From positions 2,046,001 to 2,110,000 of the forward strand of contig NZ_CP077107.1 of the NCBI RefSeq assembly GCF_019263745.1: a DNA stretch of 64,000 nt, read 5' to 3'. This document shows positions 1-7,956 of the stretch, one piece after another (position 1 is the stretch's first letter; every line of letters begins with the position of its first letter). Under the pieces are notes generated by a model. It was not told the DNA's origin. It saw nothing but the letters and a program-made list of their open reading frames with translations, and made no database searches. The position numbers and the translations under genes are program-made. This DNA comes from Methanospirillum hungatei. GTDB taxonomy: Archaea > Halobacteriota > Methanomicrobia > Methanomicrobiales > Methanospirillaceae.

Positions 1-873
1 GGGAAAGGTTTTGATAATCCTGATATCGCAGATTTTCTCATAGAGAACGGACTGCAGGAGATTTCATTTACTGTATTCTCCCATAAACCGGAACTCCGCC
101 GTTCATTTATGAACGATCCTACACCTGATGCTTCATTGGAAGTCCTTCTCCGGCTTGCCAAAGAGATCGATGTATACGCCGCGCTTGTGATACTTCCCGG
201 CGTAAACGATGGAGATGCTCTCTATGATACAATCCGTTGGCTTGAACAGGCAGGAGTCAAAGGAACGATTTTAATGAGGTTTGCAAATGCTCCAGAGCAG
301 GGTCTTATCCTCAATAATGCTCCTATCATATCAGATCAACCGGTTCATTCAATAGAGGAGTTCTCAAGGCTTGTCAGGAGTGTTAAAAAGATAACACACA
401 TGAGAATCTCCGGAACACCCTTATGTGATCCCGACCTTGAATCCCCATTTATTCTATTGAAAGAGAATAAGCTTCTGCAGACACTCCCAAAAGTCGCCAA
501 ACATGCAACAATCATCACTGGAAGCATCGCAGCCCCATATATCTCTCAAATAATTGAAAGCAGAGGGGGAAAAAAACTCGTAACACCAGTGAAGAAAGAA
601 ATTGCAGATCTCATAACTATTGATGATTTGAAGGAACTCAACCTTCACGAATTACCTGAAACAATAATCATACCAGGAAGATCCTTTGTCCATAACTCTG
701 AAGCTGAAAGAATATTATCCGCTGACGGAGTCCAACGGACAATTATCCGCGGTCCTGACATGCTGACAGCTGATGGGGAAACGTCTATGGGCATGACTCG
801 GGATGAAGTTCTCTCCCTGGAACTGGAAGGATTTCGAACACTCATAAACCTCATCAACCAATGGGGTTCCTGA
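1..873 (+). CDS. mmp10: Mmp10, methyl-coenzyme M reductase arginine methyltransferase (5' truncated)
   Basis: The reading frame is open from base 1, so the start and the radical-SAM cysteine motif lie outside the window. The visible 290 residues begin with GKGFDNPDIADFLIENG and contain an ISFTVFS strand and a MRISGTPLCDP segment, which I recognise from methanogenesis marker protein 10. Family knowledge: Mmp10 is a cobalamin-dependent radical SAM enzyme that C-methylates an arginine in the alpha subunit of methyl-coenzyme M reductase. It is confined to methanogens and related archaea and is the best lineage marker in the window. The stop is TGA at 871-873. The next gene follows after a 188-base leader, so the two are probably separate transcription units. 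Confidence 0.85.
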   Translation, partial: GKGFDNPDIADFLIENGLQEISFTVFSHKPELRRSFMNDPTPDASLEVLLRLAKEIDVYAALVILPGVNDGDALYDTIRWLEQAGVKGTILMRFANAPEQGLILNNAPIISDQPVHSIEEFSRLVRSVKKITHMRISGTPLCDPDLESPFILLKENKLLQTLPKVAKHATIITGSIAAPYISQIIESRGGKKLVTPVKKEIADLITIDDLKELNLHELPETIIIPGRSFVHNSEAERILSADGVQRTIIRGPDMLTADGETSMGMTRDEVLSLELEGFRTLINLINQWGS

Positions 874-897
874 CAGTACCCTTATCATCTGTAAAGA

Positions 898-910
898 TTT
901 ACTATATACC
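898..910 (+). promoter_or_regulatory. TATA-box promoter of the rps15 operon
   Basis: A TTTACTATATACC stretch matches the archaeal TATA box. It predicts a start near 928-932 and a leader of about 130 bases before rps15. No transcript data are available. Confidence 0.45.
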
Positions 911-986
911 GCACTTTTCATAGTGCTGGCAGACGCAAATCCGACGTGATTACAATCACTGCCCTCAATCCGGGGCTTTGGGATTG
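911..986 (+). promoter_or_regulatory. Structured leader of rps15 (three short inverted repeats)
   Basis: Three consecutive dyads lie between the TATA box and rps15: GCACT/AGTGC (911-915 with 922-926), GTGATT/AATCAC (946-959, 2-base loop) and CAATCC/GGATTG (966-971 with 981-986). The last two would be in the mRNA. Ribosomal protein genes are often autoregulated through leader structures, so a control role is plausible. This is inference. Confidence 0.4.
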
Positions 987-1061
987 CAGAGAGTTAGCAG
1001 GTTATATTATCTGGCTCTTTTCTCTCTCAGGATTTTGCTCTGTTTACAGGAGGATATAGAA

Positions 1062-1520
1062 ATGGCACGAATGCATGCCCGTAGAAGAGGTATTTCACGT
1101 TCAGTCAGACCCTACCGGACACAGGCACCGGAATGGTCCAATACTGACAAGGAAAGCATCATCAAGCAGATTGTCGACCTGCGAAGACAAGGAAGTTCAA
1201 CCGCTGAAATTGGGCTTGTTATGCGTGACAAGTACGGAGTCCCCAGCGTAAAACTTGCCACAGGCAAGAAAATTACACAGATACTCCGTGAGAATGACCT
1301 TGGAACAGAAATTCCTGAGGATCTTCGCAACTTGATTCAGAGAGCACTCGGTATGAGAAAACACCTCTCTGAGAACAAACGTGATGTTCATAACAAACGC
1401 CAGCTCATGCTGACCGAGTCAAAAGTTCGCAGACTTGTAAAATATTACGTGAAAAGCAAAAAACTTCCAAAAGGCTGGGTTTACAAGCCAGATACAGCAG
1501 AAATTCTCCTGTCCAGATAA
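1062..1520 (+). CDS. rps15: 30S ribosomal protein S15 (uS15)
   Basis: A 152-residue protein starting MARMHARRRGISRSVRPYR, with the long N-terminal extension typical of archaeal/eukaryal uS15. The C-terminal helices hold the conserved LRNLIQRALGMRKHL segment. It binds 16S rRNA in the platform of the small subunit. I chose the ATG at 1062 because AGGAGG lies at 1048-1053, nine bases upstream. A longer frame opens at 978, but its extra residues resemble no S15. It is the first gene of a likely rps15-recJ-pcc1-rps3ae operon. Confidence 0.95.
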   Translation: MARMHARRRGISRSVRPYRTQAPEWSNTDKESIIKQIVDLRRQGSSTAEIGLVMRDKYGVPSVKLATGKKITQILRENDLGTEIPEDLRNLIQRALGMRKHLSENKRDVHNKRQLMLTESKVRRLVKYYVKSKKLPKGWVYKPDTAEILLSR

Positions 1521-1533
1521 TCCTGCGATTGAT

Positions 1534-2760
1534 ATGTCCATTGATACTGCTGCAAAAGATCTTGCAAATGAGTTATTAAGACAGAGATACGTTGAAGTGC
1601 TCTGTCACCATGATGCAGATGGTATTGCAGCAGGATCGATCATGGCAATGGCACTATACCGTGCCAGCATCCCATTCAGACTCCGGATAACCCATCGGTT
1701 ATCTGAAAACGACCTCCCGAAAACAAAGCCTCTTTTATTATGTGATCTTGGATCAGGTCTTGCAGAACTGCCTGAGGATACTATGGTCATTGATCATCAT
1801 CTGTCATTTTTTGAGGGGCCATACCATGTCAATCCAAGACTTGACGGAATCGATGGTGATAAGGATTTAAGTGCAGCAGGTGCTGCCTATCTTGTTGCAA
1901 ATGCCCTGGGAGATAACAGAGATCTTGCAGGTCTCATCCTTCTTGGGATTATCGGGGACAATCAGACTCTTACCGGAAAAAACCAGGAAATTTACCGTGA
2001 AGCCCTTGGAAACGGGATAATCAGTAAAAAAAGAGGCTTTACTCTTCCTGGCAGAAATCCAGCCGAACAAATAGAGCTTGCAACAAAACCCTTTCTCAAC
2101 GGATTGTCAGGATCAGAAGAAGAGTCTAAAAACCTGATCCAACAGGTTTCATCAGGAGATACCCTCCAGACAGATCTCCTCTGTTCACTCCTGGTTCTTC
2201 AGGCTTCAGAAATCTGCCAGACAGAAACGTTGAGTTCTATATGGGGAGATGTATGGGTATTAGAGCGTGAAGTTGTTGAACACGCACAGGATATGGCATT
2301 TGTTGTTGATTCATGTGGAAAAGCAGGTGCAGGGAGTACAGCGGTATCCCTTTGTCTGCGTTCATCTAAATTGACTGAAAAAGCCTTTGATGTAGCACGA
2401 TCACATCGAAAGGCCTTGATTCATGAGATGAACCAGTTTCTTACCATACCGTCATCAGATGCCACCACACCTGTTTTATGTTCAAATCAACATCTCGCCA
2501 GTGATCTTGCTGACACAATCTTCTATAATATCCCTCTTTCATTCCCTGTCATTGTCGCAGTGAAGAAAGAGGATGGCAGTTGTTCCTGTTCCATCAGATC
2601 AAATCCAAAAAAGGGAATAAATCTAGGAGAGGTAGTCCATGACATCGCTCTGGAATTTGGTGGTCATGGTGGAGGTCATCAGAGTCGGGCTGGAGCAACA
2701 TTCGACTGTGAACATCTGGATAAATTCGTTTCAGGAATAGCAGAGGTTTGTGGGTCATGA
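1534..2760 (+). CDS. recJ: DHH/DHHA1 phosphoesterase, archaeal RecJ-like exonuclease
   Basis: A 408-residue DHH-family protein. Motif I is HHDADG (25-30), DLGSG is at 71-75, motif III is DHH (87-89), and the C-terminal DHHA1 domain carries GGHGGGHQSRAG (about 376-387). Family members use two metal ions to cleave single-stranded nucleic acid from one end. Archaeal homologues associate with the GINS/CMG replication machinery or act in RNA turnover. The gene starts 13 bases after rps15, and its TGA overlaps the next ATG (ATGA). A co-transcribed S15-RecJ-Pcc1 order recurs in methanogens. The precise substrate, DNA or RNA, cannot be told from sequence. Confidence 0.85.
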   Translation: MSIDTAAKDLANELLRQRYVEVLCHHDADGIAAGSIMAMALYRASIPFRLRITHRLSENDLPKTKPLLLCDLGSGLAELPEDTMVIDHHLSFFEGPYHVNPRLDGIDGDKDLSAAGAAYLVANALGDNRDLAGLILLGIIGDNQTLTGKNQEIYREALGNGIISKKRGFTLPGRNPAEQIELATKPFLNGLSGSEEESKNLIQQVSSGDTLQTDLLCSLLVLQASEICQTETLSSIWGDVWVLEREVVEHAQDMAFVVDSCGKAGAGSTAVSLCLRSSKLTEKAFDVARSHRKALIHEMNQFLTIPSSDATTPVLCSNQHLASDLADTIFYNIPLSFPVIVAVKKEDGSCSCSIRSNPKKGINLGEVVHDIALEFGGHGGGHQSRAGATFDCEHLDKFVSGIAEVCGS

Positions 2761-3020
2761 AGATTGAAGGTATAATAAAGACCTGCCATGCACAGTCAGA
2801 ATGTATTGCCGGATCGGTTGCAGCAGATAATCTGTCGGAGATGTCAACGACTGCAGAAGGTAATTATGTTATTACCCGATTCTGTAGCACAAAAACCAGA
2901 TCTGTTATCGCTTCAATGGACGATTACCTCATGAATATCATCGTAGCTGAAGAAGTATGTGAAAGCCCTGCGCAAACTGGGAAAATTTCAGGAGAAAAGG
3001 GCATTATAAATCCGGATTGA
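2757..3020 (+). CDS. pcc1: KEOPS complex subunit Pcc1
   Basis: An 87-residue Pcc1/CGI-121-partner fold protein with the pattern KIEGII...SVAADN...ITRFCSTKTRSVIASMDDYL. Pcc1 dimers hold Kae1 in the KEOPS complex, which makes the t6A modification at position 37 of ANN-decoding tRNAs. I chose the ATG at 2757, which overlaps the recJ stop as ATGA and has AGAGGT at 2742-2747. A GTG at 2748 would add three residues. It sits in the rps15-recJ-pcc1-rps3ae cluster. Another KEOPS subunit, Cgi121, is encoded at 50.7 kb. Confidence 0.85.
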   Translation: MKIEGIIKTCHAQSECIAGSVAADNLSEMSTTAEGNYVITRFCSTKTRSVIASMDDYLMNIIVAEEVCESPAQTGKISGEKGIINPD

Positions 3021-3098
3021 GACAAAAGCCGGTTCATAATTAATTCATCAATAGAGGAAGTCAGAACATATGCATCATTATGTAAAAAGGTGTGAATA

Positions 3099-3695
3099 AT
3101 GGCAGCGAAAAAACCAACTGGAAGAAGAGTTGACGGATGGAAAGCAAAATCCTGGTACAAAGTATATAGCCCTGACAATGTAGGGAAAGTATACCTTGGG
3201 GACACTGTGGCTGATGATCCTGGCAAACTGATTGGCCGGGTAATGCATGCACCACTTTCAGAACTAGTAAATGATTATACAAAGCAGAACGTGAAGATGA
3301 AATTCGCAATTACGAATGTTGCAGGTGATGCCGCATACACATCATTCATCGGTCATGAACTTGCGCGTGATTTCATCAGATCACTGGTAAAACGCCGGAC
3401 CTCAAGAATTGACTGCGTGGTAAATTTTGTCACAAAGGATGGATGCAAAGTACGTGCAACAGTCACATGCTTTACCCTTACTCGTGCAGATCAGAGCCAG
3501 CAGCACGAAATTCGGAGAATACTTACCGAAGATGTTCTGGTATTTGGTAAAGAAAATGAGTTAGGTGTATTTGTAAACAATATCATTAATGGGGACCTTG
3601 CAAAGGAACTCTTTAAGAAAGTAAAAGAGCTTCATCCAGTCCGCCGTGTAGAAGTAATAAAGACGAAAGTAGAACTACCGAAAAGTTCTGCATAA
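3099..3695 (+). CDS. rps3ae: 30S ribosomal protein S3Ae (eS1)
   Basis: A 198-residue protein starting MAAKKPTGRRVDGWKAKSWY, with the YSPDNVGKVYLGDTVADDP region of eS1. This ribosomal protein is found only in archaea and eukaryotes and sits at the platform near the mRNA exit site. AGGTGTG at 3089-3095 precedes the ATG. It ends the rps15 operon and is followed directly by a T-rich stretch. Length and motifs are complete. Confidence 0.95.
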   Translation: MAAKKPTGRRVDGWKAKSWYKVYSPDNVGKVYLGDTVADDPGKLIGRVMHAPLSELVNDYTKQNVKMKFAITNVAGDAAYTSFIGHELARDFIRSLVKRRTSRIDCVVNFVTKDGCKVRATVTCFTLTRADQSQQHEIRRILTEDVLVFGKENELGVFVNNIINGDLAKELFKKVKELHPVRRVEVIKTKVELPKSSA

Positions 3696-3706
3696 TCTTT
3701 TTTTCA
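3696..3706 (+). terminator. T-tract after rps3ae
   Basis: A run of seven T residues (3698-3704) starts three bases after the rps3ae stop. Archaeal RNA polymerase terminates at such T-tracts without needing a hairpin. The next gene, serS, begins 150 bases later. Confidence 0.4.
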
Positions 3707-3855
3707 ATCATTTGCAGCAAATCTACGATAGGAACCTTATTTCGTTGCATATAGTACCCATTCATAGATCTGTGATCATGGTGATGTATGGGTAAAACCA
3801 ATGGTAATGGCAATCCTAACCTTTATGGCATTTTCGAAGGATCCAGGTGTACTCA

Positions 3856-5133
3856 ATGCTAGATATACGATTCATTCGCGCTAATCCTGATATCGTGAAA
3901 GCAGATCTCAGGAAAAGAAATGATTTAGATAAAATAACTTGGGTTGATGACCTGATAGCGCAGGATATTCGTCACCGTGAACTTATTGGGCTAACGAATG
4001 AACTGCGTCATAGAAGAAATTCTATCTCCTATGATATTAACCGGGCAAAAAAGGCTGGAGAAGATGCACGTTCACTCATCACCGAAGCAGCAAATCTGCC
4101 AAAACGCATTAAAGAAAATGAAGCTGAAATGGAAGAGATATCAGCAAAAATCCGGAATTATCTGATGCGGCTGCCGAACATCCTTCATGAGAGTGTCCCT
4201 GTTGGAAAAGATGATTCAGCAAATGTTGAAGTAACGAAAGTAGGCACTCCACGAAATTTTGATTTCGACCTGAAAAATCATGGACAGCTTGCAGCAGATA
4301 ATAATTGGGCAGACTTTGAACGGGCAACAAAAACCTCGGGTGCCGGATTTTACTTCCTGAAAGGAAACCTGGTGTTGCTCGATCTCGCTCTTCAGCGCTT
4401 TTCCCTTGATCTTCTGATGGAGAAAGGATACATTCCGGTTATCCCTCCGTACATGATCAACCGAAAATCTTACGAGGAAGTTACAGATCTTGACGATTTT
4501 GAAAAGGTCATGTATAAAATTGAGGATGATGATGCATACCTGATTGCTACCAGCGAACATCCTATGGCTGCAATGTACCAGGATGAAATATTTGAAGAAA
4601 AGGATCTTCCTCTCAAACTTGCTGGACTATCCCCCTGTTTTAGAAGAGAGATTGGATCACATGGATTGGATACCAAAGGTCTTTTCCGCGTCCATCAGTT
4701 CCATAAGGTAGAACAATTTGTTTACTGCCATCCGGATGATTCCTGGACAATACACGAAGAACTCCGGGAGAATGCAGAAGAAATATTCCAAAAACTCGAG
4801 ATACCATATCGTCTGGTAAACATCTGTACTGGAGATATTGGAACTGTTGCAGCGAAAAAATATGACATCGAGGCCTGGATGCCAAGAGAGAATGAATATC
4901 GGGAAGTTGTTTCATGTTCCAACTGTACGACGTATCAAGCAGTCAGGCTGAACATAAAGGTAAGAGATAAGGAAGATTTTGAGTCCAAACAATATGTTCA
5001 TACTCTCAACTCGACAGCAATTGCTACATCTCGGGCAATGCGGGCAATTCTTGAAAATAATCAGCAGGAAGATGGATCCGTGTTAATACCAAAGGTATTA
5101 CGGCCGTATATCCATAATAAGGAATTTCTCTGA
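3856..5133 (+). CDS. serS: Seryl-tRNA synthetase (canonical type)
   Basis: A class II aminoacyl-tRNA synthetase of 425 residues that charges tRNA-Ser. The N-terminal 110 residues form the long coiled-coil tRNA-binding arm (LRHRRNSISYDINRAKKAG). The catalytic core shows motif 2 (CFRREIGSHGLDTKGLFRVH) and motif 3 (NSTAIATSRAMRAILENNQ). It is the common SerRS, not the zinc-dependent methanogen-type SerRS2. The ATG at 3856 is preceded by AGGTG (3845-3849). A GTG at 3847 would add three residues but overlaps that site. It has its own transcription unit. Confidence 0.95.
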   Translation: MLDIRFIRANPDIVKADLRKRNDLDKITWVDDLIAQDIRHRELIGLTNELRHRRNSISYDINRAKKAGEDARSLITEAANLPKRIKENEAEMEEISAKIRNYLMRLPNILHESVPVGKDDSANVEVTKVGTPRNFDFDLKNHGQLAADNNWADFERATKTSGAGFYFLKGNLVLLDLALQRFSLDLLMEKGYIPVIPPYMINRKSYEEVTDLDDFEKVMYKIEDDDAYLIATSEHPMAAMYQDEIFEEKDLPLKLAGLSPCFRREIGSHGLDTKGLFRVHQFHKVEQFVYCHPDDSWTIHEELRENAEEIFQKLEIPYRLVNICTGDIGTVAAKKYDIEAWMPRENEYREVVSCSNCTTYQAVRLNIKVRDKEDFESKQYVHTLNSTAIATSRAMRAILENNQQEDGSVLIPKVLRPYIHNKEFL

Positions 5134-5163
5134 TACTTGAATGAAATTTTCATAAAATATCCA

Positions 5164-5175
5164 TTTTTATATAGG
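5164..5175 (+). promoter_or_regulatory. TATA box upstream of the 5239 gene
   Basis: TTTTTATATAGG fits an archaeal TATA box and predicts a start near 5196, giving a leader of roughly 40 bases. A T8 run at 5202-5209 lies just inside the predicted transcript. Confidence 0.35.
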
Positions 5176-5238
5176 TATCATGCAGGTTAAACCGGCAGCT
5201 CTTTTTTTTCTTACTTCTAATTCTTTCTGGCCTGCAAT

Positions 5239-6075
5239 ATGAAAATTACAGAAATGCTGGAACTTGAAGAAATCTCTCTCATAGAACCGATGTTTTCTGA
5301 CCTCGTATACCCGGATATGGATGAATTTATGGTGCAGAGACCTGGAACATCTGGAAAAATCCTGGTTGATGAAGATGAAAGACCGGTAATTTTTGCTCAA
5401 AAAGATGAGAATGATGGGTGGATAGGATGTTGCACCCTCCTGAGAGAACCCTCTTTATCTCTCATTGAACATTTTGAGCAGTTTGATTGTGACATGTACC
5501 AGGAAGATAACGAAATTGCCCAAGATGCGATAAGGAATTATTTTAGTACAATTTTATGCAGTTCTGTTCAACCCGGACCAAATGATCTGAATCCTGCCAG
5601 GGTACATAGTATTGAATCATTACTGAAAAAAACCATAGGAACAGATTCACACCAGACCGGTCTTGACTGTTGTTGCGGAACCGGGGTCGGTGCAATGGTT
5701 ATGGAACAATATGGGATGCATCCCCTTGCTTTCGACAATGATGAATCTCTTCTGGTCAGGGGGATGATGGAAAAAAGATTACGACCTGAACGGATTATGT
5801 GGATAGATGGCAGGATGATTTCCCACTATCTTACAAAAAAGGTTTCAATTGCCTGTGGTTTCATGATAGGAGAGATTCATTCATTTAATGCACACATATG
5901 GCAGGAGATAATTTCTGCAACATGCTTGGTTTCTGATAACATCTTATTCACTACCGGAACTGAACCTGAAATAAATCTGATAAAAGAATGGGTTTTAAAT
6001 TCTGGAAAAAAAGCGGAGATATTTGAATCAGATTCTGATCCGATTTATGATAGATGGGTATGTTATTCAGAGTAA
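5239..6075 (+). CDS. Unrecognised protein with a methyltransferase-like glycine loop
   Basis: A 278-residue soluble protein. Near residues 135-150 it has LDCCCGTGVGAMVMEQYG, followed by an acidic strand end (AFDNDESLLVRG). This is the layout of motifs I and II of class I SAM-dependent methyltransferases. No NPPY, DPPY or other catalytic motif IV is visible in the second half (ACGFMIGEIHSFNAHIW), so a substrate cannot be named and the fold may only bind SAM. The N-terminal 100 residues resemble nothing I know. It is monocistronic, between serS and the convergent glnK. It could be a lineage-specific Methanomicrobiales protein. Confidence 0.6.
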   Translation: MKITEMLELEEISLIEPMFSDLVYPDMDEFMVQRPGTSGKILVDEDERPVIFAQKDENDGWIGCCTLLREPSLSLIEHFEQFDCDMYQEDNEIAQDAIRNYFSTILCSSVQPGPNDLNPARVHSIESLLKKTIGTDSHQTGLDCCCGTGVGAMVMEQYGMHPLAFDNDESLLVRGMMEKRLRPERIMWIDGRMISHYLTKKVSIACGFMIGEIHSFNAHIWQEIISATCLVSDNILFTTGTEPEINLIKEWVLNSGKKAEIFESDSDPIYDRWVCYSE

Positions 6076-6117
6076 AAGAGGATAATCAAAAATCCTGTAC
6101 AACCTCTAAGGGAAGAT

Positions 6118-6147
6118 GGGGGGTGTCATAATCACTGACAATCCCCC
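6118..6147. terminator. GC-rich hairpin between convergent genes
   Basis: GGGGG-TGTCA (6119-6128) pairs with TGACA-AT-CCCCC (6136-6147) around a 7-base loop, with a two-base bulge. It lies between the stop of the 5239 gene and the stop of glnK, where a shared terminator or a 3'-end stabilising structure is expected. Confidence 0.5.
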
Positions 6148-6167
6148 GTTCATTCATTTAATATCGT

Positions 6168-6503
<336 letters not shown>

Positions 6504-6512
6504 TCAACCACC

Positions 6513-7706
6513 TTATGAGCGGGCCCGTTCTCCATGCTGGGAGATGTCAAGTCCCACATATTCTTCATCTTCTGATACACGCAGTCCGATTGTTTTGTCG
6601 ATGACAAGTGCCAGAATATAGGTCACTACAAAGGCATATGCCGCAGCAATGAGTGCATCTACTGTGTTGATGCCAAACTGGTATACATTACCAGCGAGAA
6701 GACCACTCTTTCCAACACTTGCGAATATTCCAGTTGCGATTGCACCCCACAGACCACCAACACCGTGGATGGCCCATGCATCAAGACTCTCATCAAATCC
6801 TCTCTTAAGGCGCCAAAGCAGAGCACTATAACATATCAGACCTGCAACAGCACCGATAATCAGGGCTGCCGGAACATCAACAAATCCAGCTGCAGGAGTA
6901 ATTCCGACCAACCCTGCAATAGCTCCAGATACCATTCCAACCGAACTTGGTTTACCACGAATGCTGCTTGCAAGAAGCCACGTAAGCGCTCCGGCTGCAG
7001 CGGCAGTGTTTGTTACCATAAAGGCATTTGAAGCCAGACCATCGGCAGCAATTGCACTTCCGGCATTAAATCCGAACCATCCAAACCAGAGTAACGCTGC
7101 ACCGAGCAGAGTCATCGGAATGTTATGAGGTTCCATCGAACTTTCTCCAAAGCCCATCCGCTTTCCAATCACCAGGGCAATTGCCAGAGCACCAAATCCT
7201 GAACTGATATGAACAACTGTTCCTCCTGCAAAGTCCAGAGCTCCAAGGGAAGCTGCCCAGCCACCACCCCAGGCCCAGTGTGCCAGGGGATCATAGACAA
7301 GTGTGGTCCAAAGTAATCCGAACAATACAAATGCTGACAGACGAATCCGTTCAGCTACACCAGATGTCAGGATTGCCAGTGTAAGGGCAGCAAAGACCAG
7401 TTGGAACGCAGCAAACAGGATATCCGGTATAGGAAGATTTGTTGCTTCCATCCCAATCCCAGCCAGTCCAATATAATCAAGGCCACCTATGAATCCTCCA
7501 ATATCAGAGCCAAATGCGAGTGAATATCCGCAAAAGACCCACTGTACACTCACGAGAGCATAACAGAGGAACGCTAACGCCACCATTGAGATGACATTTT
7601 TCCTCCGTACCAAACCTCCATAGAACAGCCCGACCCCCGGAGTCATGAGCATGACCAGGCAGGTAGAGGCAAGTATCCACGCAGTTGCACCACTATCTAG
7701 CGTCAT
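6513..7706 (-). CDS. amtB: Ammonium transporter AmtB
   Basis: A 397-residue Amt/Mep/Rh channel with about eleven hydrophobic membrane segments. It starts [19 protein letters not shown] and contains [11 protein letters not shown] early on. The two pore histidines are recognisable in [15 protein letters not shown] and [14 protein letters not shown]. It conducts ammonium across the cytoplasmic membrane and is gated by GlnK, encoded immediately downstream. Transcription probably begins at a TATA box about 150 bases upstream, which gives a long leader carrying a stable hairpin. Nitrogen-dependent control is expected. Confidence 0.95.
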   Translation of the reverse strand: MTLDSGATAWILASTCLVMLMTPGVGLFYGGLVRRKNVISMVALAFLCYALVSVQWVFCGYSLAFGSDIGGFIGGLDYIGLAGIGMEATNLPIPDILFAAFQLVFAALTLAILTSGVAERIRLSAFVLFGLLWTTLVYDPLAHWAWGGGWAASLGALDFAGGTVVHISSGFGALAIALVIGKRMGFGESSMEPHNIPMTLLGAALLWFGWFGFNAGSAIAADGLASNAFMVTNTAAAAGALTWLLASSIRGKPSSVGMVSGAIAGLVGITPAAGFVDVPAALIIGAVAGLICYSALLWRLKRGFDESLDAWAIHGVGGLWGAIATGIFASVGKSGLLAGNVYQFGINTVDALIAAAYAFVVTYILALVIDKTIGLRVSEDEEYVGLDISQHGERARS

Positions 7707-7761
7707 TTTCTAATCACCTGATTGATCACCAGTATTGCTGATCCTGTATCTACCTGATTAG

Positions 7762-7809
7762 AGGCTTTCGCCTGATAAATTATCCACAGGCGACTGATAC
7801 TTTCAGCCT
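7762..7809 (-). promoter_or_regulatory. Hairpin in the amtB leader
   Basis: A perfect 7-bp inverted repeat, TCGCCTG (7768-7774) with CAGGCGA (7787-7793), encloses a 12-base AT-rich loop. An outer pair AGGCT/AGCCT (7762-7766 with 7805-7809) could extend it. It lies 60-100 bases upstream of amtB and inside the predicted transcript. It could be an RNA control element or an operator. I did not find the GGAA-N6-TTCC operator of NrpR. Confidence 0.45.
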
Positions 7810-7854
7810 TCCCCAGTGGGTCTCATCCACATGGGTAGTAAGAAGTTATCTTCT

Positions 7855-7870
7855 ACCATATATAAAATTA
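7855..7870 (-). promoter_or_regulatory. TATA-box promoter of amtB-glnK
   Basis: On the minus strand the sequence reads TAATTTTATATATGGT, a strong archaeal TATA box. It predicts a start near 7836 and a leader of about 130 bases. Confidence 0.45.
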
Positions 7871-7956
7871 ACTATAGTGCGAAAAATAACCGACAACTCA
7901 ATAAAGAATAACTATGATATTAAAAATTAAAATTCCTAAAAAATCAAATTATAATA

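Noticed and set aside
978-1061. In-frame extension of rps15 to an upstream start at 978
   Set aside because: The extra residues are hydrophobic, unlike any S15, and AGGAGG directly precedes the ATG at 1062.
7741-7870. NrpR operator (GGAA-N6-TTCC) upstream of amtB
   Set aside because: No copy with correct spacing was found on either strand, only the hairpin described.
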